Below, piece after piece: positions 1-11,970 of a DNA stretch of 64,000 bases (positions are counted from its first letter, which is position 1; each line of letters begins with the position of its first letter). The stretch is from Homalodisca vitripennis (Eukaryota > Arthropoda > Insecta > Hemiptera > Cicadellidae). The notes under the pieces were generated by a model, which was not told the origin of the DNA, searched no databases, and was given only the letters and a program-made list of their open reading frames with translations. The translations under genes were made by a program, and so were the position numbers. The stretch spans positions 50,718,501 through 50,782,500 of the forward strand of contig NC_060208.1 in NCBI RefSeq assembly GCF_021130785.1. Direction: 5' to 3'.

Positions 1-2279
1 CCCTGCAAGCATTTTCAATAAATCAGGATTTTCTTTACAAGCTTCGCTGCTCAATACATCTGTGTCTAAAAGTAAGTTTGGAATTTAGTGTTTCTATAAA
101 CTCATCCTCTTGTACTTTATCACCTTCAATTTGATTTTGTGATATGTTCTCTGCAGATGAGACATCTGTGTTTTCACCCTGTAGGTTGTTGTCAATCAAA
201 TCAGCACTTAACGTCGCTGAGTCTTCTTCCAAACAGTTCCGTGCTTTGTTAATGGAACAGGACAACGGCTTAAAAGTAATGATTTTTTATTCTATTACTA
301 ACTGTTGTTGGAAGTGGGTGATCATAGAATTTTCCGAGGCCTCTAATTAAGGAAAAGTAGGACTCAAGGACAGTCTTGATTACATCTTGATGGCATAACA
401 TACGTGTAACCTTCTTTATTCAGTTCATTATATAAGCCCCCTTAAACTGCTAATAGAAATAAGAAAACCTTTCTGAAATGGTAACAACCCAGCCTCCTTG
501 TTTTTTGTCTTATCTTTCTTAGACTCTTTTCCTCTTGGGTGTTTTTTTGTTATCATCAACCGATTGGGTGGTTAATTCTATATTTTTTCCTGTGTTCAGT
601 GTTTTATTAGTTTCGGTATTGTTTGTTCAGCACAATTTGGTTGGGATTTTTGTTTTGATAACTCTCATTGAATTACACAATTGATGTAGGTTTTCAAGAG
701 CTTGATCTTGTTCTGTTAGGTTTATGCCATAACCCAACCGCATTTTAATTTATTCGTGGGGTCGTACGGCTGCCTAGAGTTCAATACGTCAAATCCATCA
801 TTGACCGTTTTGATGAAAGAGACAAACGTGGTCATTCCCATGCAAATTGTACTCTATAGCTTTAGCTACAGTGTTGGAAAAGTAACTCAGCTGCCTTTCT
901 AACATTTTGTCTTTCTGATCCTTTTAGCAAAAGATGGTTTAGTGAAAACTTTATATGCAAATTTCAGATCTCCGTCTTTTTGCAGTTCAATCAGTTTAAA
1001 AAATATCTGTTACAAAACCATTTTCCCATCACAAAGCAAATATCCATCATCTAGCAAATGGTTCCTAAGAAGTTTTTAAAAGGTGAGGGACATCAAAGGA
1101 ACACCATATATTTCTGTTTGGGGCAAAGGGGTTCTTTATGTTAGAACAATTTGGACTTATTTTTAACTGACTTGCAAGTTTTTGGTTTGTAGGCCCCATG
1201 TCACAAACAAAAGTTCGGACTTGGAAAACCTATAGCCTCAACGGTACCAACAATTTTTAAAAAAAGTTTCCTCATCAACTGGCCTATCAAAATCATAGTA
1301 TATAGGACTGTCTCCATTTCCAACTAACGCTCGACAGACAAAAAAACTTGTACTCCTGAATAAGGACCTAACATTTTATCTTGTACCGAATCGTAACATA
1401 TTTCTGATTTAACCTTTCATTTCATCAAACGAAAGCACTACGCCCTTTTCAAAGCCCGTACATACTTTAATTTTTGATTTTAAAATGTCTAAGCTTAAAT
1501 CTATCAGGCCTGGTTTTTTAACAGTTATTTTGGCTAAGTCGTCTTTTAATAATATGCTTTCACTTGGCAAAGGAATTTTAACTACATCCTTAACGTATTC
1601 GAAAGCTTTCTTAGATATATATCTGAGAGTGACCTGCTTTAGATATATCTTCAGAATTCCAGTTAGTGCATTTCCCTTTCAAAATTATTTGCTTCTGTGA
1701 GTCAGAGAAGAAGGTTTCATATTGGTTTATTTTAAATTTTAGTGAGTTAATTTCTTCCACAGCAGACGCTAGTTTAGTCTTAAGGATGGCGATTTCTTCT
1801 GTTAATTGTTTAATTTATTTTTTACCTTCATCTACTTCTGGAATGTTTTGTAACGACTGAGTGTTATTTACTTCTAAAGGAATCTCTAAAAGGCAGTTCA
1901 CAAGATTCTGAATTTACAACTAGTTGTGTTTAAAATTTCGTTCACAGATTTTTTAATTTCCACGCTTGCTAGCTCGTATATTTCTATCAGTTTCAGAAAG
2001 CAATTTGAATTGTGGCACGGCATTACTTTTTAAAGTTCTTTTTACAGACTTCAAACCAAGTAACTCTGCTCGTAAAGTCTCGTTCAAAATTTTCTTCACA
2101 AAAATGAGCAGAACATACCCTAGCACTATCAATATTAAACTTATCTGCTTCTCTTTACATGCTTGGAGCCACTGTTGTCGCAGAACTTTATCCTTTGGGA
2201 AAACGGAAAAAAGAAAGCACATGATCTTGACTATTTCTTGAGTGGTTCGAGCACCCAGCAAACACACACAGCAAGGCAT
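1..2279 (-). pseudogene. P-element/THAP9-like transposase relic, continues past left edge
   Basis: Read on the minus strand in shifting frames, this is a decayed THAP-type DNA transposase (P-element superfamily). It begins at 2279 with a Cys-rich start, FPKDK and the conserved W (QQWL); a VCSAHF-like Cys-x2-His motif near 2090-2115 lies in another frame, and AVP follows near 2010. A coiled-coil-like stretch lies about 1690-1840. An LPLPS motif is at 1561-1580, the RNase H-like core begins VVLSFDEM at 1418-1441, FDVPHLLK is near 1074-1100, and the C-terminal signature SLIRGLGKFYDHP is at 315-366. Known members join a THAP DNA-binding zinc finger to a DDE/D nuclease and move by cut and paste. 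Many stops and frameshifts show it is dead. The last coding part (1-265) is still open and leaves the window. Family assignment is firm; the exact clade is not. Confidence 0.85.
1953..2279 (-). pseudogene. THAP zinc-finger domain fragment of the P-like transposase
   Basis: A 108-codon open frame holds the N-terminal half of a THAP domain: MPCCVC start, FLFSVFPKDK, LRQQW, then late in the frame AVPQF. The middle of this frame is non-THAP sequence because the Cys-x2-His motif (CSAHF) is found in an overlapping frame, so at least two compensating frameshifts are present. THAP domains bind DNA as C2CH zinc fingers. Downstream on the minus strand lies the rest of the transposase relic. The choice of start rests on the usual extreme N-terminal position of THAP domains. 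Confidence 0.75.
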
Positions 2280-2470
2280 GTTTTCACTTTGTTACGCACG
2301 GAACACTAACAACAAACTACAACATAACCACAACTCAGTAATGGCGAAGCAGACGTCAGGTAACGAACCGAGGTGAGAATGGCGGGCGGCTGGCCAGCTG
2401 GGCACCTGTGACGTCACCGGCGTTGGCTGTCTACTGCGCACCCAGCGCGTGAACCCTACCTTGTATTCTA
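2280..2470. promoter_or_regulatory. GC-rich 5' flank of the P-like element
   Basis: This short CpG-containing stretch lies directly upstream of the THAP start and contrasts with the AT-rich surroundings. It holds a GTGACGTCAC palindrome (CRE-like) near 2409-2418. It may be the promoter and terminal region of the dead element. I could not identify terminal inverted repeats or an 8-bp target duplication. Confidence 0.35.
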
Positions 2471-3690
2471 GCTTCCTTGGTTAGTAGTATATTATTCAGC
2501 CAAGAGAGTACAAAATACTTCATATCGAATTGTATTACACAGTAGGTTGTTTGCTTGTAAATCAAGCATTTTATCGAACTAAGTACAATTTACTCTGGAA
2601 AATATTTAGGAATTATGTATTACGTAGGACCAAAATATTTAAAATGTTTAGTAGCTATTATAATTCATATTTCCTGTTATTTGAATGCTCAATTTATATA
2701 CAATAATGGCGGTTATTTACTATCACTATTTAGATAACATCTTTTACGAAATATTTTGGACGTAAAGTTACATGCGTTACACGTTATTGTCATGTAAATT
2801 GTATAAAGTATGAACAGCAGTTTTAAAAAGATACTCCTATTAAACAATTTTTATTTAATAAAAATTTTTCCAGACAGATTAATTTACCAAAAAAATATCA
2901 GTTAAACGGTACCATTACTTACGAATCAATGATATTTTTTATTTTTTTATCTACGAAGAGCTCCAAAGATATAACACTTCATTTAAGTAAACCCGATATA
3001 ATCAAAGGATACGGCGCGTGATATCAAGATCATTTATGAGATTATGGATCCATCAATCTCTTCAACAAAGGGGCTCAACTTCAATAAGATTGTTTAGTTT
3101 ATTTCCTTCTATAAGTTAATTTTCTTTGGTTGTCTACTGTTTAAAAAAATTCATACATTGATGATATTTAACACTGATTAAAATTGTCTATTGCTTTATT
3201 CCTATAGGATCTATTGTAATAAGAAGAAACTAATCTAAAAAATTCATGAATACATACATTAGGAATGCATTTATTTCTATCGTTAAAGGTAGCTTATATA
3301 TATATATATATATATAAAACTTGCTTTACATAATGGTCCAGTAGCAAAAACATTAATATAACTATAAACGAGTTCCATCTTTTCAGAATGTAAACATTCC
3401 TTTTTCTGACGCCTATATTTGTTATATGGAAGACGTACAAATTAATTTTATTATTACAATTTCAATACATTTTTAGTAGGATTTTAGATCACAATTATTT
3501 CCTACATCTTCGTGTCACAATATATGTTTATTTTTTATGTACAAAACAATATAATTATTTATTATACTACCCTTATATACTTATACAGTTTTTAATTATT
3601 CCCTAACAGCTCAAACCAATCTACTATTACACTCAGCACATTCAAATCCACTTTAGTCGTTAATGGTTACCCAGGAAATTGATTTTTTTC
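2470..3690. other. AT-rich spacer with a short (TA)n tract
   Basis: No coding signal or recognisable element is visible. A (TA)11 microsatellite lies at 3294-3316. Mirror matches to the right end of the inverted duplication become weak left of about 3690. Confidence 0.5.
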
Positions 3691-4080
3691 AGTAGCCTAT
3701 GTCGGCATTTGATCCTGTGGAATGACGTTCTAGCTCAAATAATTCTTTTACTAAAATTGATAATATTTCAATGTTAGAAACTCAAATATCAAACATTATT
3801 ATGAAAAAAAAAACTCTAACGGCCACACAATAAACATTAAATCAGTGGTTGTTTTCCGCAAATTTATACGTAATTGCAATGTTTCTAAAGTGTATTATAT
3901 TATATAGAAACTACATGGATGTTTTAAACCCGTGTACGCTAAATGATTACTCTGAGAATGCTTAGCGCTAGTGCTAAATACTGTTGCCAAATACATTATT
4001 CCCTGAAAGTTTATGGCTTGAAAAGCCATTAAGGTTTGGACCGTTGTTATGAGGGGTTATGTTAGCACAAAATTAATTAT
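3690..4080. repeat. Left-arm anchor of inverted duplication (pairs with 55010-55530)
   Basis: Read forward, this matches the reverse complement of 55010-55530 over several consecutive blocks: a TAGCTCAAAT block near 3733, AATCAGTGG at 3840, TAGAAACTACATGG at 3904-3917, and a block around 4013-4040 (CTTGAAAAGCCATTAAGG). The right copy carries about 110 extra bases near 55215-55320. This is the outermost convincing pair. Confidence 0.75.
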
Positions 4081-6384
4081 GAAACTATTTTATTTTGCAA
4101 CAATATTGTAAGCATACTTTTAATGTCTAGATATACATTCTTAGCCTCAGTTATTTGTGTATTATTGATTTTCAATTTTGCAACCAAACAATGTACATTT
4201 TAATGCGAATGTGACTGGAATTAATTTTCAAATATAGTGCAGTCTGACCACTATAAATGAAATGTAATACGTACATGCGCCATTTTACCATGTAGAAGAT
4301 ATTTAATAATATAAGAGACAACGTGTGTGGTCTTAAAATAACTTTTTACTAAACATTTTGACCGTTAAAATTTTCATTTAATAGCCAAAAAGTTCAAGTA
4401 TAGATCTGTTGTGCATATCCCCACATACATGTTAATATTCACATATAATCTAAATTCTAATACCAAAACTATCAACTCTGTTTTATGTCCACAATTCCAC
4501 TAGACATGAGATACAAATTTAAAAAAATTATCCTTGACTTCAATTTAATAAAAATACAAAATGTTTCAAAACTCTATAATAATATTTTAAGGTATTATTC
4601 CTGGGCAAAAAAATATAAATTATACCAATACCATTAAAACTTCTCCATCTACCTATAAAGGCCCCGTTTAGTATTAAAAAAATTATAAACCATATTTTTA
4701 AATGTTTTACACAGCCCTGATGAGTGAAAGCTGATAGGGAAGAAAGAATTGTTAATATTTTTCAATTAACAATACTGCCTGCGAAGCCAAAGCAGCATTT
4801 CCAAAAAACCTTTTAAGAATAACTAAACACGAATAATATAAGTCACAATTTTTTTTTAAAATTTACATTTACTATTTTTGGATGTATTCATACCAAAATT
4901 TAAACACGGTTATTGTAACTTTTGTTTATTTATCTACAACCTCAGTGGTTATTGGTTTCAATATTATTATTATATTTAATAGTTTGCCATCTCGACACGA
5001 CTGCCTTCCCAATATAGGATATTCTAACCAGCATAATATTATACTGGACTTCAGAGTAGCAGTGAAAGATTAAACGAGATTGTTAGCTGTTTATGGTACG
5101 CGACTGTTGGTACCAAGATGTGGTTTAGCATAGTTACGCATCGAACACCCCCGCAACAATGCTGCAATCATCGAACCCTTATAATTTCTTTAAAAATATA
5201 ATTATTTGGTTTCCTGCTACCACTAATAAAAATAGGAAATGAAATTTCTTTGTTTCCGTCATTATTTTTTCATAGAAATAACAACCAATGACTAAATATT
5301 TTTATAACCGAGTAATTCTTATAAGAGCTGGTACGCAGTAACTTTTTTGTTTCGTAAAGTGATGCATTACATTATTTTATTTCAATACATTTATTTTAAT
5401 ATATCTATTACATACCGTGTATTACAAATTTCATGAAAGGATCTTAGAAACCATAAGAGATGCAGTTAAGATAAAATCTACAACAAAGTTGTGCATAGTA
5501 AGTTGTAATTACGTCGTTCACTCGCTGCGGTTAAACACTGGTTTTGGTCAAATTCTTCAAAATTTTACTATTATCTTATTAGTTATGTAGTTGTATTGTA
5601 TCATTTTATATGAAATCTGCGTTAACCTATGATAACTTCTAACTATATTATAATGTTGTTAACACCATCACTATGACACGAGTCATGTACCGGCTTTAGG
5701 ACAGCTGTGAGTATTTGTAATATCATTAGTGACTGTCTTCTGCAGTCAATTTTTTAAAGTTCTGCTAGTTTTTAATGTTATAGCAAAAATGTTTAAGAAA
5801 AGGAAACAAAAATTGTAGAGTTGAAGTCATTTTTATTTAATCCAACGATCAATTTGTACTTAATTAAAAGAAAGTATATTCTCTTCTGATTTCAAAAATA
5901 CCATATTTGTATACTTTCATTGTGTTTTTATCAACTAGTTACTAAAAACCAGTATTGTATGGTTTTTTTAAGGATAAATATTATTCTATTATGTTTTTAG
6001 TAACAGGGATTTTTTATTCCAATAATGAGATGTTAGGTAAACTTATTAAGTTTCACGATCAGATATTAACAATGTATGAACACGAACAAATATTGGTGAT
6101 CAGTCAGGTTTACCAACCATCCGAAAAAATAATAAAATTTATATTCAAAAGACCATACTGGGTATTTATTATTTATTGAGTTACATACCAAAGGTCTCTA
6201 AATCAGTGAAAGATTAATTGAAATAAACTCTTAAATGTTATCAACTGTTTTGATAAACATTTTTTATGACAGCACAACTATAATAATTTTATTCTTTTAT
6301 TTATAACGTATTATTTGTGTCTGCAAGATTATTGTGTTCGTTATTAATGATATGTTTACCATGTACTACAGTATTGCAAAGTTC
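4081..6384. other. Non-coding AT-rich interval of the left arm
   Basis: No gene or known element is recognised. The short open frames at 4882-5073 and 5955-6179 have no recognisable domain. By position it should be the diverged mirror of about 53.5-55.0 kb. Confidence 0.5.
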
Positions 6385-6490
6385 TTATATTGAATGTTCA
6401 TTGTTTATTATCTGATTGATATAATTATCACGTAACTTAATATGCTTAAGTTAGTACACACATACTACACATTGATCATGTCTTTTATCA
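6385..6490. repeat. Left-arm anchor (pairs with 53395-53545)
   Basis: A run that includes TTGATATAATTATCAC and GATCATGTC matches the reverse complement of 53395-53545 in the same internal order. Neither copy has coding character. Confidence 0.7.
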
Positions 6491-7463
6491 TATTTCGAGC
6501 ATCTTATTCCTTAAAAAGTATTGTATCCTTATCTTATCAGTGATATTTAAGAAGTCAACAGACACTGTAGAACAAAAAACTTAGTTTTATTAACCAAGAA
6601 ATTCACCTCAGGCGCATGAGTTCTGGAGGGGTCGAATGGAAAAGGACCGAAAGAGTTTAAAATATGAAACTAAAATTTTTCTTAAGATTATATCGACAAA
6701 AAAATCTAGTGAACAGATCTAGTCAAAGATTTGCATATATTCGCACTAATCAGATATAAAAATAATACCTAGATCATTTTATTCAAAAATACTACCCATT
6801 ATAAACAAATTAATTCCAGTATGTTGTATTTGCATGAAGAAAATACCACATATTATAAACCTGCATGTTGTTATTGGTAACCTGCATATTGTTTTACCAG
6901 TAATATGTTATAAGTAATATCTACGACCTTTTATCTCGTAGGTTTTACTACATATGGCAGTAGTGACGAAATCAAACCACTATATCGTTTATACTCAGAA
7001 TTAGTTTCCTTTGGTATTGTGGGGCAACATATTTTTAGTAGTTTAAGAAAGAATATGCAGGGACCAGACACTACGAATTATTTGTTCAGTAATTACAATT
7101 TGAAGAAACAAACGAGTGCAGTGAGGTGTGATCATTGCATATGGAATCATAAAGCATTGCACCACTGACAAGATTCAATTTCTTTTTAGCAAAAAACCAT
7201 CGAGTGGGCAGTGTGTTCACTTTACACTAAGAGATATAAAACACTGATTATAAATACAAAATACAAATATAGAATTATATCTCGTATCAACCAAGACCAT
7301 GAAACAATTGGTTTGCTAGTTCATAAAATATGTTGTATCAAAGTTAAATATATTAATACACCGATATAAGTAATAAAAAATCCTTGTATTTCAAGACATA
7401 AAAATATTTTTCCTTATATCATTTAAAATCTAATTATTTGATTCTATCGTCAAGAACATACAA

Positions 7464-7735
7464 GACCTCGCTTGTGACATGTGGTGAGGGACAGGTTTTG
7501 TTTGAATGAACATGATCATTACTCACCTGCATGGTCTATATGAGTCATGGGTATGGTTAGGAGCGTACGGGAGTGACATATAGCAACAGATAAACTTATT
7601 ACACCTTTTCATTGTCATGTCCACATATGACCTCGGTTGTGACACATGGTGAGAGATAGGCTTTGTGCAAGTAAACAGGATCATTACTCTTCCACATGCC
7701 CTAGATAAGAGTAGTGGATGTTGCTAAATATTGCA
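7464..7735. repeat. Two-copy tandem repeat, ~165 bp period, shared by both arms
   Basis: The motif GACCTCGCTTGTGAC at 7464 recurs as GACCTCGGTTGTGAC at 7629, each followed by a GTGAGGGACAGG-type block and ATCATTACTC. The mirror position 52073-52410 holds the same two-copy array in reverse orientation, so the tandem duplication is older than the inverted duplication. No protein is encoded. Confidence 0.75.
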
Positions 7736-8440
7736 GTGTTAAACACACTTTTGGCCCTTCTATGGCTGTTTGTATCTACAAATCACGTAACTGAAACCCA
7801 ACACATCTCGATGTCTAATAAGTCGATATTTTAAGTCTTCTCTTAATAACCTTAATTTTCTCGATTTACGTAAGACTTAAAACTAATTTCCCTGTTGACT
7901 CAATAGACAATATATCACTATTAGGGGAGAAGTTCGTAGAGAAGATTGGAATCTATCATCTTCTGAAGGTAATAAGTGACCTTAAGGTTAAGCTTACAAA
8001 ATAATTTTAAATGTTTAATATGTGGCAATGAACTCATTTAAGTAACAGTTAACCATATAATAAGGTGTAACGTCAAAAAAAACTCATGCATATAGCTGAG
8101 GGCCCTGAATGACTTGAACAAACACCAACCACTGCACAGAACAAGACATCCACACCTACTACTTACGGTGAGATACTCCGAATCTAGTCTTTAACTTATG
8201 TTGCACTATTACTATGATTTTAATAGACTTCCATAATCTTTTACAATTAATTAATCCCATTACTCCTTTATTTGAATTTAATTATTCGTTGTATTACGTT
8301 TACTATTGACAATAGTATATTCTATTATCCAACCCATCTATTTAAACTAAAACTACTTTCTTTGTTTTTATTAATCTAATTGAAATTAAATAGGTTTTCT
8401 AGAATTAAATATTTTAACAATAAGCCCTGTTTTACTGCGA
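7736..8440. other. Non-coding left-arm interval, diverged mirror of 51.35-52.07 kb
   Basis: No gene is seen. A short block near 7940-7970 (GATAGATTCCA read in reverse) matches 51820-51835 in mirror order and continues the arm-to-arm collinearity. Confidence 0.5.
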
Positions 8441-8624
8441 AATTTCTGAGCCAATATTAAAATATATGCTATGCATATTAGACAATATTGAGATTTGTCA
8501 GTTAAATCACAATAGGTACCTCATATGTATAGACACAACTTTAACGATATTATATTTATTTTCTTACCTGGTTTATAGCATCGAGTAATGTAGGCCTACA
8601 ATCAATGATGGTTAATATATCGTT

Positions 8625-8660
8625 TTGAACAATGAGAATCAAGGGATTCTCATTGTTCAA
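8625..8660. repeat. Perfect inverted repeat, 16-bp arms, 4-nt spacer
   Basis: TTGAACAATGAGAATC at 8625-8640 is followed by AAGG and its exact reverse complement at 8645-8660. The mirror copy near 51125-51150 has only one arm-like sequence, so the hairpin arose in, or survives only in, the left arm. Confidence 0.85.
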
Positions 8661-8841
8661 CTAAAGGTAGTTCCTTGTGTTTGGCCTAGAGTACATGCAT
8701 TTTAATTTAAAGCTAAAATAACTTATTCAATCAAATAAATATTTGTTATTTTGCTATTTTTTTCTATTTTTAAGGTTTCAATAAACAAGGTATTGAGCCT
8801 TTTTGTTTAGTTGTAATTACCAAAATTAAAAGCAGCCTATG

Positions 8842-9054
8842 CACTAGAACCAGAGCAGAAGAGAAAGGATGGGTGCTCAAATTTATCGCGGTGTATTACC
8901 ACATGATGAACAGCTTCAATATTATGTTACACAAAAGCCTCCCCTGAGGGTTCCCTACTTACGTACACGGCTCTGTGCGGATATAGTAGCCTGGTCGTTA
9001 TAACACTATTGGCAACCACAATGGCTGCTTTGTGTGTGGCTAGAACAACGAAGA
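8842..9054 (+). other. Highly conserved ~210-bp island, left copy
   Basis: This aligns with the reverse complement of 50753-50961 with two substitutions and one 4-nt difference (an extra GTAC at about 8962), inside DNA whose flanks have diverged far more. On the plus strand it contains a 44-codon open frame starting ATGGGTGCTCAA at about 8870. The 4-nt difference shifts that frame in the other copy, so conservation is not clearly at protein level. A second ATG (ATGGCTGCTTTG, about 9021) opens 26 codons here and 91 codons in the right copy. It could be an exon with 5' UTR, a non-coding RNA, a regulatory block, or a gene-converted or recently copied segment. I do not recognise it. Confidence 0.6.
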
Positions 9055-9240
9055 CGAATTTCAAAGCTCAATCAATTTTGCAAGGCTATTTAAGATATTG
9101 ATACTAATTCAATACGTTAATAATATTATCCAAATAGTTCCTTTAGAGGAATTAAATTACATGTTTACAGGGACAATATTGAATTATGTATGTATACGAA
9201 TTCCAACAATGTTCCAAGACAAGTATTAATAGTATGTTTC

Positions 9241-11308
9241 CTTCGATCCAACTCACAATGGAATTAAAAGTCCTAAACAAGCTTCCATTATTTAGAGAAA
9301 AATGGTTTAAAATAAGAATTTAAGAAATTTGAATCGGATCTTTCATGCAATGGATATTCTCAATCAGTAATAAATAACTGCAAACGAACTAGACTAATCA
9401 TTCCTGAGTCAGTAAATCAAAATAGTCGTACATTTGTGTTTTGTCAGTGCCTTATATACCGGCATTATTGAAGAAAATGAGAAGTTAGATAAGAAGTATA
9501 ATATTAGAATATTGGCACATAGGATTCCAAAATCTATGTTTACACAATAAAATGTAGCTCCAATAAGATATACATAGGATAGAAAAAAGGATCATTAAAC
9601 GTAAGGATAAAAGAAAACGTGATGAAAATTAACATCATTGTTGGTCGGAAGAGCATCGTATGAATTGGAATGAAGCCAACATAATATATCTAGAAATTGA
9701 TTATTTTATAAAGAAATTTTTCGAGCCATCATTCATTAAATTGGCAAGGCAACCAAATTAGGCCACTTTGGTTGCCAGTTCTGAAAAATGAACTTAAAAG
9801 AAAACCAACATGTCAAACAGATATAACTAATAAATAGCATATATGGTTTTAATAAGTTTATCTAGAATAAAACAATAATAGAGGCCCACTGATGTTTCCT
9901 CCTTTTTGCCCGCTAACTTGTTTTTATCGCGATGATTACCATTTACTCTTGGCGTGTGGTCAGTCGTGGTTGATAGGATGGTGAATACAGACTTATTGTG
10001 TCCTGTATTCTGTAGTTCAATAATAATTAGTGTAGTGTTTTATTTTTATTAAGTCAATGTTATAGAGGTAGTGAAGTTGGCATTTAACACAGTGGTTGTG
10101 ATTCCTGACTTATGCCTGCCACAACGCTTTGGTATGAGTTGCTTATTTTAACCTAGATTGTGTATTTTTTACCTGAAGAAGAGATTCTGTTGCAAATCTC
10201 GTAACGTAGTGTTGCTGATTTTTTTTTAGCATCAAACGATGGCAATTAACTGTAAAAATCCTGTTTCTTTCAAGTAAACAATGCAGTAAATGTTAAAGGA
10301 TTATAGGTTATTCAGATGATACTAATGTCTTAGTATCGAGTGAAATAACTTCTCAGGAGCTCTAACTCTCTAAGGAAGGCTCAATGTAATAGCCTACATG
10401 TGAGTTTGCATTTGTTTACGATTTATCACATTATTGTATTTTACCCCTTGAAACTTTGTTCAAAAATACTTATTTCTCCTCACTTTTTAATTGATTATTC
10501 ATGAATAATTCATGGGTGGAGCTATAACAAAGAGTTTTTTTATATTTTAAAACATATTTAAATAAATTGTTATACCATATGAAATTTTTATTTCACGAGA
10601 GACTGGCTGATCTTCTGAGAATTATGGATATGGAAACAAAGTAAAAACACGATTCTGATGTTATTTATTTTCATTAAGCTTAGTTTTTAAATATTTTGTA
10701 TTTCCCTGTACTTTTGCTCTGGCTATCTCATAAAGGGTAAGTGTTATAAAATTGGAATTTTGTTTAGCTGTTAATACATACAGTTAAATGTGTCGTTATT
10801 GTTAATTTACTATATTTGTTCATACATACCTTTCATTATTATTTTTATAATTTGGATATTTTATGATAACGAAATTAATTTGCTAAGAACTTAAACAATA
10901 ACATGATTAGCAGTAGAATAAAAAGTTATTTGTATTCAAGCATTTTATCATCTATTTATTAAAATGAAACAATCCGGATATTTTGAAAAGTGGGGAAATA
11001 TTTTTTTATTTTACAAACCAATTGGTGAATGCAATTTCACACTTTCAATTTTAAGTCAGATATCTTATAGTTTTGTGATCTCAGTTCAAATTAGGGACTA
11101 TGATTTAAATAAAATTATTTCATGATGGGCACTAAGGAAACTAACTGGTAGTTAGTCAACAAGTTTTTAATTTTTAATGGTCGTGAAAAAGTAATACTAC
11201 TGATCGAAATCAGTGTGACAATTTCTTGTAGTCAGCATTAAATTACAATTTGTGAAAGTCTCCATTTTCTCTGTCAGTTTGGCTGTAATAAATGAGTTTA
11301 AGTGTCCG
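9241..11308. other. Non-coding left-arm interval
   Basis: No gene is recognised. Near 10173-10205 is a short hairpin context (CTGAAGA, then a GAGATT/AATCTC stem, then GTAAC) resembling the degenerate hairpins near the ends of some retroelements. Otherwise AT-rich with nothing identifiable. Confidence 0.45.
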
Positions 11309-11650
11309 GATTCATCTATAGAACAGATATTGGGCTGGATAGACAATTGTGACCATTGAACATCGGTTTGTGGCTCTAATGGTGGTGTGTTCACTGCGGT
11401 GTTCTGAGCTTATGGCTTCATCTGTTTTGATGTGGTTGAAGTTCATTTATAGCCTAGATACAGGACTGGATAGACAAATGTCCATGGTGACCATTAAACA
11501 TCAGTTTGTGGCTCTAATGGTGTTGTGTTCACTGACTGTACTGAGTATATGGGTTCAACTGTTTTGATTTGGTTGAGGTTCATCTATAGCCTAAATAAAG
11601 GTCTGGATAGACAACTTTCCATTGTGATCATATAGTTTGTAACGCTGACG
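11309..11650. repeat. Tandem repeat, ~131-137 bp period, about 2.3 copies
   Basis: The block CTGGATAGACAA occurs at 11335, 11466 and 11603, each preceded by a TTCATCTATAG-type block and followed by ACCATTxAACATC and TTTGTGGCTCTAATGGT (the last copy is degenerate). An open frame at 11349-11567 follows the repeat and shows no domain. No copy is evident at the mirror position. Confidence 0.75.
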
Positions 11651-11970
11651 GTTTTCTGTTGTGATATATCAAACTAATATTTTAAAACTGATCTGATGTG
11701 CTTCAGTTTTAATATTACGTTCTTAATCATATGTTTTAGTATAGTGTGTGTTAATAGTCTCTTAAAATCCTCAGACTATAGTCCCACCTAAATAAGATAC
11801 AAGTATTGAAAAGATTTTTAATTCATTGCTACTTAGTATTTTTTTGTTTTAATACCATAGCCTCCAGATGAAAAAATACTTATTTAACCATAAACAATTT
11901 TTTCATTGCATGGCCCTCCTAGCTGTTTATTTGTAAGATGTATACGCTTAAAATTGAAGGATAAACAAAA

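Larger units (their letters stand above)
8440..9240. repeat. Left-arm segment aligning with 50520-51340 (inverted)
   Basis: The whole interval aligns in mirror order to 50520-51340. Flanks are roughly 75-80% similar by eye: for example the GTATAGACACAACTTTAACG block at 8527-8546, and AATACGTTAATAATATTA near 9110. The core 8842-9054 is nearly identical and is listed separately. Confidence 0.8.
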
